Source: JANJUO01 sp942492935 (GTDB lineage Bacteria; Bacteroidota; Ignavibacteria; Kapaibacteriales; UBA2268). From it: a stretch of 64,000 bases of DNA. Below are positions 10,913 to 21,085 of the stretch, piece after piece. A program made the translations under genes and the position numbers. The notes below the pieces were generated by a model. It did no database searches and was not told the DNA's origin. It saw only the letters and a program-made list of their open reading frames with translations. Position 1 is the first letter of the stretch, and the number at the start of each line of letters is the position of its first letter. The stretch spans positions 4,154,001-4,218,000 of the forward strand of contig OW818654.1 of the NCBI GenBank assembly GCA_942492935.1, read 5' to 3'.

Positions 10913-13042
10913 TTAAAAACTTAAAACTTTTTTTATTGAATTTATTATGTCAAGTTTGTTTACTAAAATCTCTTGTTCGTATTCCTTTGCAAAACCAACT
11001 GGTACATTTTTAGAACCTAATCTTTCTACAGGTGCGTCAAGATATTTAAATGCTTTTGATGAAATTACTGATGCAATTTCACCTCCAAAACCACTAAATA
11101 CTCTATCTTCATGTACAACTAATGCTCTACCAGTTTTTTTAACTGATGAAATAACTGTTTCCTCATCCCACGGAGCTAACGACCTTAAGTCTATAACTTC
11201 ACAGTTAATTCCTTCTTTGGCAAAATGTTCAGCAGCAAGCATGGAAAAATGAACTGTTGTGCCATAAGTTATTATACTGATATCAGAACCTTCTCTTCTA
11301 ATTTTTGCTTTACCAAATGGTATAATATAATCATCAGTCGGTATATGCGAAGATGCATTTTTGTAATTGTATAAGAATTTCGGTTCCAAAAATAAAGTTG
11401 TGCCTTGCGACCTGATACAATTTCTTAACAATCCTATTGCATCATCTGCATAAGATGGTATTACTACCCTAATACCAGGAATTGTAGTTAAAATTGATTC
11501 TAAATTCTGTGAATGATAAAGTCCACCTTGAATATATCCACCACTTGCAAGTCTGATTACAACATTAGGAGAAAATTGACCTTTGGTACGCCAGTAGTCA
11601 TGACTACATTCAATTAATTGTTCCATTGCGGGCCAAAAATAGTCTGCAAATTCAGCCCCTTCTACAACTACCCTAATTTTATCGCTATATCTTGAAAAGC
11701 CATTCGCTGTACCAACGATACTATCTTCTGCAATTGGTGCGTTGAATACTCTTTCTTTTCCAAATTCTTCAGGCATTCCTTTAACTACATTAAAAACTCC
11801 GCCTTTGCCAATATCTTGTCCCCAAAGAAATGTATTTGGATTTGAACGGAATTCCTCTTTCAGAGTTCTATTTATTGCTTCAATCATAGAAATAGAATGA
11901 TGGGTATCATCTGTTTTGAAACTCACTTCTTTACCATCATAGAATGCTGGTGGCAATATAAATTGGTCCCATGATTTTCCATTAGCATTTGGAGCTGATT
12001 CAGCTACATCGGCAGCTCTAAATATCAATTCCTTATTATGCTCTTCAATTTCATACAATTCACTCTCTGTCAAAATTCCTTTGTTTAACAAATGCCAACG
12101 GAATTGCATTAATGGGTCTCTTAATTTTACAGTCATTCTTTCTTCTTCTGGTCTATATAATTCGTGTCGGTCTGAATTGGAATGTGAGCCAACCCTATCA
12201 CAATCCGCATGTACCATAGACGGTCCATTTCCAGCTTTAGAGTATTGAATTGCACTTTGCATTGCTCTGTAGGAATCAAAATAATCTCTACCATCACAAT
12301 TAAAAATTGCGAGGTCTTTCAAGCCCTTATAATTTTCCGAAACAATAATATTTGCCGTTTGGTCTGTATGAGGAACAGATATACCATATTTATTATTTTG
12401 TATAACAAAAACTACAGGTAATTTTTCCAAAGAAGCCCAATTAAGTCCTTCATAAAAATATCCCTCAGAACAAGCTGATTCTCCACCAGAATAAATAGCA
12501 ACTTCATCACCTTTGTATCTCTTGATTGCTCTTGCAACTCCAACAGCATGCAACGAATGATTACCTGTGCATGATGAAACATTTTGTATTCTAATTGATG
12601 GCTTAGCAAAATGATTGCTCATGTGTCTTCCGCCACCTGCTACATCAGTATCTTTACTCAATCCGTTAAGAATAATTTCTTCAACAGTAATTCCAGCTGT
12701 AAGTGCAGTTAGTAAATCCCTATAATATGGAAAAAGAAAATCTACACCTGGTTTGAAAGATTTTCCGATTGCAAGTTGTATGCCATCATGCCCACTAAAA
12801 GGTGCGTGATAAGACCAACCCTTAGCCATTTTAAGATAGAGTGCTGCTTTATCATCTAATCGTCTGCCAAGATGTGCAAATTTGTACCAATCTATAATAG
12901 TGTCTTTATCGAAGCCGGTCATATCAAATTTTGAATAAAGAGCAACATCAATCTGATGACCGCCGTAATTCATAGATACAATTGTATTTTCTGGTAAATT
13001 TTCATCATTACCTCCTTTAACATTTGTATTCTTTTTAGCCAT
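10913..13042 (-). CDS. 2-oxoacid dehydrogenase E1, fused alpha and beta subunits
   Basis: A 709-aa thiamine-diphosphate enzyme in which E1-alpha (about residues 1-345) and E1-beta (about 370-709) are one chain. The alpha half has the HxSD-like loop (GSHSNSDRHELYR) and the ThDP/Mg region GGESACSEG...IQNNKYGIS. The beta half has EAINRTLKEE, the GVF...GKERVFNAPIAE region, VVEGAEFADY and LFLEPKFLYNY. It would decarboxylate a branched-chain 2-oxoacid or pyruvate and pass the acyl group to the lipoyl E2 of the complex. No E2 or E3 gene is nearby, so the substrate cannot be fixed from context. The fused form is common among Bacteroidota. The second residue of the usual GDG motif is Gly rather than Asp (GGE), seen in some branched-chain E1 enzymes. 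Confidence 0.88.
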   Translation of the reverse strand: MAKKNTNVKGGNDENLPENTIVSMNYGGHQIDVALYSKFDMTGFDKDTIIDWYKFAHLGRRLDDKAALYLKMAKGWSYHAPFSGHDGIQLAIGKSFKPGVDFLFPYYRDLLTALTAGITVEEIILNGLSKDTDVAGGGRHMSNHFAKPSIRIQNVSSCTGNHSLHAVGVARAIKRYKGDEVAIYSGGESACSEGYFYEGLNWASLEKLPVVFVIQNNKYGISVPHTDQTANIIVSENYKGLKDLAIFNCDGRDYFDSYRAMQSAIQYSKAGNGPSMVHADCDRVGSHSNSDRHELYRPEEERMTVKLRDPLMQFRWHLLNKGILTESELYEIEEHNKELIFRAADVAESAPNANGKSWDQFILPPAFYDGKEVSFKTDDTHHSISMIEAINRTLKEEFRSNPNTFLWGQDIGKGGVFNVVKGMPEEFGKERVFNAPIAEDSIVGTANGFSRYSDKIRVVVEGAEFADYFWPAMEQLIECSHDYWRTKGQFSPNVVIRLASGGYIQGGLYHSQNLESILTTIPGIRVVIPSYADDAIGLLRNCIRSQGTTLFLEPKFLYNYKNASSHIPTDDYIIPFGKAKIRREGSDISIITYGTTVHFSMLAAEHFAKEGINCEVIDLRSLAPWDEETVISSVKKTGRALVVHEDRVFSGFGGEIASVISSKAFKYLDAPVERLGSKNVPVGFAKEYEQEILVNKLDIINSIKKVLSF

Positions 13043-13843
13043 TCAAGTCTCCAAATCTATAATTTCAAATATAATTGTCAAGAAAAAAAATAAATTTAAA
13101 ATTGAGTGACGTATAAATAGAAAAATTAGTTAAAATTAATTTTCATGATGTATTGAGGTCGGGGGTCGGGGGACTTTGGGCATGTATAATAAATACAAAT
13201 ACAATGAAGTCCTTATCTGCGTAGATGCGATGACAAAGCGGAATTTTTGTAATTCAACCCTGCGGATAACCGCAGGGATGAATAAAACCAATGAATACTG
13301 AAACGAGTTCAGAAGGACAATCTTCATAAGTGTCATTCCGCACTTGATGCGGAATCTAATATGCAGATGTCCAACACTTTCAAAGTGTTGGACATCTTGT
13401 ATCAAAATGATATAAATCGTAGATTTATTCTGAAACAAGTTCTGAATGACTATTTTAAAACCCCACCTAAATCCTCCCCAAAGGGAGGACTTTACATATT
13501 ATTCCTCCCTTGGGAAGTTAGGCGTTGCACTGAGCTTGTCGAAGTGTGGGGTTTCTTCACTTCAGCATCTATGGAAATGAATACTGAAACGAGTTCAGAA
13601 GGATAATCTGCATAAGTGTCATTCCGCACTTGATGCGGAATCTAATATGCAGATGGCCAACACTTTAAAAGTGTTGGACATCTTGTTTAAAAATGACATA
13701 AATCGTAGATGGGTGCGGAAACAAGTTCCTAATGACACCTTTTGTGACAGCCCCCAATAACATACTTGAGCAACAGCCAGTTAAACGACAATAGGTCAAT
13801 CTAATGATTGACCTATTGAGTTAATTAACAACTAACTATTGTT
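13043..13843. repeat. Gene-free gap with dispersed palindromic repeats
   Basis: No gene is supported here. Two copies (13331-13396 and 13613-13686) of the dispersed unit seen at 29.9-32.1 kb are present: an inverted GCGGAAT/ATTCCGC pair followed by the palindrome CCAACACTTT/AAAGTGTTGG. Between them (about 13459-13560) is a palindromic GGAGGACTTT.../CCTCCCTTGG block, which recurs in opposite orientation at 22126-22228. The short open frames here are translations of these repeats. Confidence 0.75.
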
Positions 13844-16387
13844 TTATTTATTAATAACAACAGGTAATGTTGTAACATAGTTACCAACTTTTGCTTTAAT
13901 GATATATGAACCGTTTGAAAGATTTGCAGCATTAAGATTCAATGTACCAGCACCAGGAGCTACTGTTGAATTTAATAATGTTTCAATTACTTTACCACTA
14001 ATATCAATTAAAGAAATTTCAACGTCTTTTGCTAAATCACCAGCAACATTGTAGTTAAGAACTGAAGTTGATGCAAATGGATTTGGACCAGCAAACATAG
14101 TAAATACATTTGAATTACCAGCAATACCATCATCTACAGAACCAACAACGCTTGAACCAGTAAGAGCAACTTCATAATCAGTTGAACCACCGATATTAGT
14201 ATTGATAACGATTTTAGCAGTATAATTTGTATTATCAGCTTTTGGAGTAAATTTAACTGTAATTTTCTTTGCTTCGTTTGGTTTAACTATAACAACACCA
14301 TCGTCAATAATTTCAAATACTTCTTTCATATCGTTTTCTAAGCTAACGCTATAAATTAATAAATCTTTATCTCCAGTATTTGTTACTGTCATTTCTTTAG
14401 TTGCATTTTCACCAAATTTAACTTCTTTAAATTCAACTTTATTTGTTGATAAAGAAGCTTTTGGACCTACAGAAACAGCTTCGCCCCAAAGGAATGCAAT
14501 AATATTGTTTGCAACTTGTGTTTTTAAATTAGCATCAATTGATTCAAATGTGAAGCCAAGATAAACTAATTTTGTATCACCAATAATGTTAGAAACTGAA
14601 GTACCATGAACTAAACCACCAGCATCATTAATATGATTGAAAATCATTTTAGAATTGCCAATTGTTTTTACGTTGTCAAACATAATATTAGTTTTTGTTG
14701 CATCACTATTACCTTCTTTATTAACAGTTAGTGTTAAACCTTCTGATAATTCACCATCAACGCCCGCAAGTTTTTTCTGTACATAACCAGTAATCTGTCC
14801 TTGAGAATTTACTGAAACAGTTAAAGTATAATTACCATTTTTATCAATACCAAGTGAATTTACAAAAGAAGCAGCAGTTGGAGCTTGTCCTGAAGCTCCT
14901 AAAGAGGAAGCTAAACCTTCTGAAGTAATGAGAACTTTTTTACCTGCGTTAATCATAGTAGTTATATAAGTTCTTGCAGTTTCACAAATTGTAGCAGTTG
15001 CAGTAAACAAAGCGTTGTTAAAATAACTTGTTTGGAATGCAACCATATCAAACATTGTTGGAGGATATGCTTTCAAAATTGCTTCATCAGCAGGAACAAT
15101 AGCAGTAGCTGCACCTTTGTTTTTGTCAGCTACTAAATAGCTTCCAAATTCAGCTGCATTAGGTGAAAAACCATTGAAAATAACATTTTTTGTATTATCT
15201 GATAAAACACCAATAATAACCATAGTTGCTTCGCCTCTTTCAGCTGGGTCAGTAGGTTGTGGAGTTGCTTTAACAGCAATTTTTGCATATCCAGCTTGAG
15301 TAGCATGCGCTTTTACATCTAAACCAAGTGTAAATTGACCTTTTGCACCAAGAGTTTCTTCAGCAGAATTGAGTTTTACAGTCCATCCAGCTGGAATTAT
15401 TGATGCTGTATTGTCAATTTCAAATTTCACAGGATATTCTTTTGCATTTTCATTTTTGATTGTAACATCAATAGTTTTGTTTACGTTAGGTGTTGAAGTA
15501 GTATAAGGAGCAGCAACCGTAGCTTTTACAGTAATTGGTTTTGCAGCAGGTTTTTTACCAACTTCAACAGCATTAACGATACTGAATTTTGTTAAAGATG
15601 TACCACTAACTTCATATTCTTGAACGAATGCTACTGCATACATATTCTTTGGGTTTTGTCCAGACTTAATTTGATAAGTAAAAGTTTGTGTGAATTTTTG
15701 TCCTTTAGTAATTGTAGTAGAAGGGAATTGAGTTTTATCACCAAGTGGAGTTCCAAGTAATGCTCTTGCAACAGCCATGTGTTCGTAACCAACTATTTTT
15801 GCAGGTTTAGTATAATAAGGATTAGTTTCATAACCAGCTCTACCTGATAAATAGTTCGATTGGTCATAACCTGAACCAGTACCAGTAACAAAGTCTTCAC
15901 ATATATATGTATTGAAAGCTAATTGTTTGTTCATATCAACAAGTGCTTCTGCTTCTACGACAACAGTCATTGTTGTGCCAGCTATATTAACTGTAGCAGT
16001 AACATCCATTTCAGGTGACAATAGTAAAGCAGCTTCAGCAGCTGGCGTCCAAGAACCTCTGTTTAACATAACAGCAGAACCATATAATCTACGGTCAACC
16101 ATACCGTTAGGATAGCCACCAAGACCAAACATCTGAGCTATTTGTCCTTCAACATCCAAAGTCATACCATCGCCATTGTGATTTTTTACAACGATAAATG
16201 TTTCTGGATATTTTTCCTTCAACAAATCGCCCATATAAGTACCGTCAACGCACCAACCGCACCAAGCTCCTGTATGTTGTTCGAGAACAACTCTTTTAAC
16301 AGGTGCTGCATTTAGCGATGCAAACAAAAATGCAACGCTACAAAGAACAAAAATGCTCTTAAAAAAATTTGTGTATCGAGTTTTCAT
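13844..16387 (-). CDS. Omp28/thioredoxin-like T9SS secreted protein
   Basis: An 847-aa exported protein. The ATG at 16387 is chosen because AAGGAG lies 8-9 bases upstream; a TTG six codons earlier would bury it. Residues 1-28 form a signal peptide. A thioredoxin-like domain of the Omp28 type follows, with EQHTGAWCGWC (cysteines 43 and 46 as a CxxC pair) and later a GGYPNGMVDRR segment. Residues about 645-742 form a choice-of-anchor-D/ASPM-SPD-2-Hydin-like Ig domain (TVTNTGDKDL, KKITVKFTP). The last 85 residues (AGPNPFASTS, SNGSYIIKAKVG, LPVVINK) are a T9SS type A sorting domain. Role is unknown; a surface thiol-redox or binding function is plausible given the CxxC. Confidence 0.85.
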   Translation of the reverse strand: MKTRYTNFFKSIFVLCSVAFLFASLNAAPVKRVVLEQHTGAWCGWCVDGTYMGDLLKEKYPETFIVVKNHNGDGMTLDVEGQIAQMFGLGGYPNGMVDRRLYGSAVMLNRGSWTPAAEAALLLSPEMDVTATVNIAGTTMTVVVEAEALVDMNKQLAFNTYICEDFVTGTGSGYDQSNYLSGRAGYETNPYYTKPAKIVGYEHMAVARALLGTPLGDKTQFPSTTITKGQKFTQTFTYQIKSGQNPKNMYAVAFVQEYEVSGTSLTKFSIVNAVEVGKKPAAKPITVKATVAAPYTTSTPNVNKTIDVTIKNENAKEYPVKFEIDNTASIIPAGWTVKLNSAEETLGAKGQFTLGLDVKAHATQAGYAKIAVKATPQPTDPAERGEATMVIIGVLSDNTKNVIFNGFSPNAAEFGSYLVADKNKGAATAIVPADEAILKAYPPTMFDMVAFQTSYFNNALFTATATICETARTYITTMINAGKKVLITSEGLASSLGASGQAPTAASFVNSLGIDKNGNYTLTVSVNSQGQITGYVQKKLAGVDGELSEGLTLTVNKEGNSDATKTNIMFDNVKTIGNSKMIFNHINDAGGLVHGTSVSNIIGDTKLVYLGFTFESIDANLKTQVANNIIAFLWGEAVSVGPKASLSTNKVEFKEVKFGENATKEMTVTNTGDKDLLIYSVSLENDMKEVFEIIDDGVVIVKPNEAKKITVKFTPKADNTNYTAKIVINTNIGGSTDYEVALTGSSVVGSVDDGIAGNSNVFTMFAGPNPFASTSVLNYNVAGDLAKDVEISLIDISGKVIETLLNSTVAPGAGTLNLNAANLSNGSYIIKAKVGNYVTTLPVVINK

Positions 16388-16405
16388 CAAAAAACTCTCC
16401 TTCAA

Positions 16406-16978
16406 AATGTTAAAAAAAATATTTAAAAAAAAATTAATTCCACTTTATTTCCAAAAAACATAAGACACATTAAACTATTAAAAAGTTACACAATTAACAA
16501 AAATTAATTCTTTATTAATTTAACAAAACTTTAACAAATTTTTGCCAAAATCAAAAACCAAATTAAGTTAATTTTCAATTATTTACAATATTTTTTTTTG
16601 CATAGTGAAAAAAAACTTATTTTTGTGAAGAGAAATTTATATTTCAATGAGAATTTTAACATAATTTTTAAATATATCATATTTATTGATATTGTATTTT
16701 ATAGATTGTAACAAATAATTCCCAAAATGCAATTTTTTCATTTTTTTGAAAATTTAGTTATAAAAGTGAAACTCGTAAATTGAAACTGGTGAATAAAAAT
16801 ATTTTAAACTTAACTCAATAGGCAAGATAATTGAAAATGAAAATTGTTGGTTGTTACAAAATTATAAAAGCAGTCATTTGATAAAGTAATATTGAAATAA
16901 TATTTCAGTGGCTTTAGCTTATGAAAGAAGATTAAATTTATACTTTCTCTAAAGTCTGTTAGAAATTAAATTTTGCAT
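16406..16978. other. Gene-free AT-rich gap
   Basis: About 570 bases of AT-rich sequence upstream of the Omp28-like gene and downstream of the small Cys-rich gene. No open frame, RNA gene or recognisable repeat was seen. It presumably contains the promoter of the Omp28-like gene, but no convincing promoter box can be assigned. Confidence 0.5.
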
Positions 16979-17013
16979 TAAAAAAAAACCTGCTGTAATT
17001 AATTACAACAGGT
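16979..17013 (-). terminator. Rho-independent terminator of the Cys-rich gene
   Basis: On the minus strand an inverted repeat (ACCTGTTGTAATT / AATTACAGCAGGT, one mismatch) is followed by nine T residues. It lies about 50 bases after the stop of the 104-aa exported protein gene. Confidence 0.85.
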
Positions 17014-17065
17014 CTATTTATTTCAATTTTAATATCACTTAATGTTTTAAATGATTATTAAAAAA

Positions 17066-17380
17066 TTACTTTGCTTCTGGTTTAGATGAAACTTTTGTAG
17101 TTGTAGTTTCTTTTACTTTTGCATTTTCTGATTTTAAATCTTTTACATCTGTTTTGCATTCAGTTGATTTAGTAGAAGATTTATCAGTGCATTTTGTAGA
17201 GCAATCTTTTTTGCTTGCTGATGCTTTGTCAGTGCAACAACCATCTTTAGTTGATGTTTTTTCTACTTTGGCACTTTTAGTGCAACATCCTGATTTTGAT
17301 TTATCAGTTGCAAAACCAGAAGCAACAGTTAAGCCGAATACACAAAGTAAAACAGCTGCGAACAATTTCATATTTTTCAT
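17066..17380 (-). CDS. Small Cys-Cys motif exported protein
   Basis: A 104-aa protein. The ATG at 17380 follows GGGAG about six bases upstream and gives a clean signal peptide (KNMKLFAAVLLCVFGLTVASG). Two upstream in-frame starts would lengthen it by up to 12 residues. The mature part is rich in Lys, Ser and Thr and carries repeated cysteine motifs: SGCCTK, DGCCTDK, KDCSTKC and TECKTD. The tail has no cysteine (VKETTTTKVSSKPEAK). Clustered CC pairs suggest metal binding or disulfides, but no family is recognised. It is a single-gene unit with its own terminator. Confidence 0.7.
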   Translation of the reverse strand: MKNMKLFAAVLLCVFGLTVASGFATDKSKSGCCTKSAKVEKTSTKDGCCTDKASASKKDCSTKCTDKSSTKSTECKTDVKDLKSENAKVKETTTTKVSSKPEAK

Positions 17381-17572
17381 ATTTTCTCCCATTAATTGAA
17401 AAATGTTTAACAACAATAATTAGTAACGAACAAGCATAATTTTTGTTTTAAATAAATTAGTTTTTTTGAATTTTATTTAATTGAACAACTGAATTGTTTT
17501 GAATTTTATTGATTTCCCCATTATTCGAAACTAAAAAAGAAGAGACTACTCAGTCGCCAAACAAAAAAATCT

Positions 17573-17609
17573 GGTGCAAATTACAGCTAAAAATTTTATA
17601 AAACATCCG
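17573..17609 (+). repeat. Conserved intergenic motif, copy 1
   Basis: A short motif (GTGCAAATTACAGCTAA followed by ATTTTATAAA and CATC) that recurs at 29651-29720 in the same orientation and at 21985-22035 inverted. All copies lie in non-coding gaps. Role unknown. Confidence 0.5.
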
Positions 17610-17742
17610 ATGTTTCCAAAACATAGGATATTTGACTGCTAAGTTAGATAAGAGCTGGTTAAAATTTAACTATTTGCTATGTTATTTGAATGAAAAACAA
17701 GTAAAATTGGAACAAGTTGAAAATAATAATAAAAAAGAAATT

Positions 17743-17950
17743 CCTTGAAAATCCCAATAGGGATTAAATGTTTGTAACAAAAAAATTAAAAACTTGAATT
17801 TTCCCATCTAAAAAGCGAGGAGCAAGGGGTGTGTATTGATGGATGCTGGTTTTGGGCGACATTACTACCACATTCAACACCTACGGTGTTGTAGGTGGCG
17901 GTGGGAGATTCTTCTGTTACAAACATTAATTCCCGCTGGGAATTTCAAGG
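17743..17950. repeat. MITE-like inverted-repeat element, copy 1
   Basis: About 208 bases bounded by inverted ends: CCTTGAAAATCCC at the left and GGGAATTTCAAGG at the right, each followed inward by an AATG-TTTGTAAC-type sequence. It encodes nothing. Related elements lie near 22.1, 24.7, 27.3 and 43.8 kb. A flanking stretch with GAAAAACAAGTAAAATTGGA is also shared, inverted, with the right flank of the 24.7 kb copy. The remainder of the 17381-18176 gap holds no other recognisable gene. Confidence 0.65.
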
Positions 17951-18176
17951 ATTTTTTATAAAATAAACGAAAATTCTAAATTATCTATAAGCGGCTGAGT
18001 GGTTACAAATTTTTTATCATAATTCATTAGTTTATTCAATTTTAAAACGGTTGAGTAGGTACATATTTTCTATTGTATTGATTATTAGCAATTATGAAAT
18101 AATAAAAAACTTTTAAATTCCCTATAAATATTGTATTTTAGTATATTTATTAATCAGATAAAATGATTTTAATAAA

Positions 18177-21068
18177 ATGGAAACAATGGAACAGATTGAT
18201 TCAGATAAAGCCAATTATGAACTAACGGAAATAACCGTTCGTGGTGCAAGAGAACATAATTTAAAAAATATTGATATAAAAATACCAAGAGATAAGTTTG
18301 TTGTTATTACAGGTCCAAGTGGTTCAGGAAAATCTTCGCTTGCATTTGATACTCTCTATGCTGAAGGACAAAGAAGATATGTAGAAGTGCTTTCTCCTTA
18401 TGCTAAGCAATTTCTTGGAGTTATGAAAAAACCTGATGTTGATGTTATTGAAGGTTTATCTCCTGCTATTTCGATTGAACAAAAGTCAATAAGTACAAAT
18501 CCACGCTCAACTGTTGGTACTGTAACTGAGATTTATGATTATATAAGATTACTTTATGCTAAAATTGGTACTCAATATTGTATTGATTGTAATGTTCCTG
18601 TTGTAAAGCGTACAAGAGATGAAATAATTGATTATGTACAAGCAAAGTATTTAAATAAAACTATTATTATTCTTGCTCCTATAATAAAAGGTAGAAAAGG
18701 TCATTATAGTGATTTGTTTGAACAAATGATGCGTCAGGGTTTTACTCGCGCCAGAATTGACGGTGAAATAAAACAATTGAAAATCGGCTTAAAATTATCA
18801 AGATATGTCGTTCATGATATAGAATTGGTAATTGACAGATTTACATTAACCGAAGAAGTATCAATGAGATTAAGAGAATCAATCGAACTTGCCATTACGC
18901 GCGGTGAAGGGGCAATGTCAGTAATCGTTGATTCAAATGAAAAAATCAATGACTTAGAATTATTCAGCGTTAATAATACTTGTCCAAGCTGTGGAATTGC
19001 TTATGAGCCACTTGCTCCAAATATGTTTTCATATAATTCTACTTATGGTGCTTGCCCTGTTTGTGAGGGTTTAGGGGAAATAAAAACTTTTGATATTGAT
19101 TTAATGGTTCCAGATAAAACAAGGTCATTAGAAGAAGGTGCAATTTTACCTTTAGGGAAAATTCAGAATAATTGGAATTGGTCACAATTACGTTCTTTTG
19201 CAAATCAACAAAATATTCCTTTGAATAAACCTTTTAAAAATCTAACACCTGAACAGGTTAATTTAATTTTTTATGGTGTTGACAATACAGAAATAGAACT
19301 TGAATATCTAATGAGTAAAAACCGAAGTATTTCATATAAATTGAAATATACTGGTTTGATGAAAACTTTAAAGAATATGTATGAAAATCCAACAACAGCT
19401 GCTGTTAAGAAAATGCTTGCTGAATTTTTAACTCCAACTATATGTCCAGAATGTCAAGGCGGTAGATTAAGGAAGGAGAGTTTAGCTGTTAAAATATATG
19501 ATTATAACATCAAAGATTTAATAAATTATGATATAAATCAAGCTAAAAGTGAATTTGAAAAAATTAGAACGCTACTTTCTGAACGTGAATCAAAAATTGC
19601 TTTTTTAATTTTCAAAGAAATTGAATCAAGGTTAGAATTTCTTTTGAATGTGGGACTTTCTTATCTTTCTTTATCGCGTTCTGTCCGAACTTTATCTGGT
19701 GGAGAATCTCAACGAATTCGGCTTGCATCTCAAATTGGCTCAAAACTAGTTGGTATTATGTATGTGTTAGATGAACCGAGTATTGGTCTTCATCAGCACG
19801 ATAATAATAGATTAATTAATTCATTAAAAGAACTTCGCGATCTGGGTAATACTGTTATCGTTGTAGAACACGACAAAGCAATGATTGAACAATCAGATTT
19901 ATTTATTGATATTGGACCGGGTGCAGGTGTTCACGGTGGCGAGGTAATTATTTGTTCTACAGTTAAAGATTTAAAAAAACTATCACAAGAGCAAATTTCG
20001 AACTCTTATACAGCTCAATATTTACTGAAGCAAATGGAAATTGAAATTCCTGAAATTAGAAGGAAAGGAAATGGCAATTTTTTAAGTGTAAAGGGTTGCA
20101 CCGGTAATAATTTAAAAAACGTTGATATTGATATACCTCTTGGTACATTTGTTTGCATAACTGGAATGAGTGGTTCTGGAAAATCCACAATTATAAATGA
20201 TACTTTATTTCCAATTCTCTCAAATAAATTAAATTATTCCTACAAATCCCCCCTTGGCTACAAATCTGTTGAAGGGCTTGAGTTTGTGGATAAAGTAATT
20301 GAAATAGACCAAAGTCCAATTGGTAGAACTCCGCGTTCAAATCCTGCTACTTATACAGGGATTTTTACTATGATAAGAGATTTTTATGCTCTATTGCCAG
20401 AATCAAAAGTAAGAGGTTATAAAGCAGGTAGATTTTCTTTCAATGTAAAGGATGGTAGATGCGAAGAATGTGAAGGAGCTGGTATAAAGAAAATTGAGAT
20501 GAATTTTTTGCCTGATGTTTATGTTACTTGTGATGAATGTGATGGCAAAAGATATAATAGAGAAACTCTTACTGTAACTTACAAAAATAAATCCATTGCA
20601 GATGTTCTTGATATGACTTGCGAAGAAGCGTTGGATTTCTTCTCGGAAAATCCGCGTTTGAATAAAAAAATCCAAGTATTGAATGATGTTGGTCTTGGAT
20701 ATATTAAAATAGGTCAGCAAGCACCAACATTATCAGGTGGTGAAGCTCAAAGAGTAAAATTGGCTACTGAATTATCAAAATTAGGCACTGGCAAAACAAT
20801 TTATTTACTAGATGAACCAACTACAGGACTGCATTTTGAAGATATTAGAATTTTATTGAAGTTATTATACAGATTGGTTGAAAAGGGAAATACTGTTATT
20901 GTAATTGAACATAATCTTGATGTAATTAAATGTGCCGATTGGGTAATTGATTTAGGTCCTGAAGGTGGTCAAGCAGGTGGTAAAATTGTGGCAAAAGGTA
21001 CTCCCGAACAAATTATCAAAGTAAAAGCCAGTTTAACAGCGAAGTATTTAAAACAGGAACTTAAATAA
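18177..21068 (+). CDS. uvrA: UvrA, excinuclease ABC subunit A
   Basis: A 963-aa protein of full family length that recognises bulky DNA damage with UvrB in nucleotide excision repair. It has two ABC ATPase halves. The first Walker A is GPSGSGKSS near residue 46, with signature LSGGESQR near 508. The second Walker A is GMSGSGKST near residue 662, with signature LSGGEAQR near 850. Two zinc modules are visible: CPSCG...CPVC (about 268-300) and CEEC...CDEC (about 762-795). Walker B regions VLDEPSIGLH and LLDEPTTGLH are intact. The next gene begins 17 bases after the stop, so the two are probably co-transcribed. Confidence 0.98.
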   Translation: METMEQIDSDKANYELTEITVRGAREHNLKNIDIKIPRDKFVVITGPSGSGKSSLAFDTLYAEGQRRYVEVLSPYAKQFLGVMKKPDVDVIEGLSPAISIEQKSISTNPRSTVGTVTEIYDYIRLLYAKIGTQYCIDCNVPVVKRTRDEIIDYVQAKYLNKTIIILAPIIKGRKGHYSDLFEQMMRQGFTRARIDGEIKQLKIGLKLSRYVVHDIELVIDRFTLTEEVSMRLRESIELAITRGEGAMSVIVDSNEKINDLELFSVNNTCPSCGIAYEPLAPNMFSYNSTYGACPVCEGLGEIKTFDIDLMVPDKTRSLEEGAILPLGKIQNNWNWSQLRSFANQQNIPLNKPFKNLTPEQVNLIFYGVDNTEIELEYLMSKNRSISYKLKYTGLMKTLKNMYENPTTAAVKKMLAEFLTPTICPECQGGRLRKESLAVKIYDYNIKDLINYDINQAKSEFEKIRTLLSERESKIAFLIFKEIESRLEFLLNVGLSYLSLSRSVRTLSGGESQRIRLASQIGSKLVGIMYVLDEPSIGLHQHDNNRLINSLKELRDLGNTVIVVEHDKAMIEQSDLFIDIGPGAGVHGGEVIICSTVKDLKKLSQEQISNSYTAQYLLKQMEIEIPEIRRKGNGNFLSVKGCTGNNLKNVDIDIPLGTFVCITGMSGSGKSTIINDTLFPILSNKLNYSYKSPLGYKSVEGLEFVDKVIEIDQSPIGRTPRSNPATYTGIFTMIRDFYALLPESKVRGYKAGRFSFNVKDGRCEECEGAGIKKIEMNFLPDVYVTCDECDGKRYNRETLTVTYKNKSIADVLDMTCEEALDFFSENPRLNKKIQVLNDVGLGYIKIGQQAPTLSGGEAQRVKLATELSKLGTGKTIYLLDEPTTGLHFEDIRILLKLLYRLVEKGNTVIVIEHNLDVIKCADWVIDLGPEGGQAGGKIVAKGTPEQIIKVKASLTAKYLKQELK

Positions 21069-21085
21069 TAATAAGAGATTAATTA

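Noticed and set aside
13136..13606. Short open frames on both strands across the repeat gap
   Set aside because: They translate dispersed palindromic repeats (the same peptide text recurs wherever the repeat lies) and have no ribosome sites.
20403..20720. Minus-strand open frame inside uvrA
   Set aside because: It is antisense to the conserved second zinc module and ATPase region of UvrA, with low-complexity composition.
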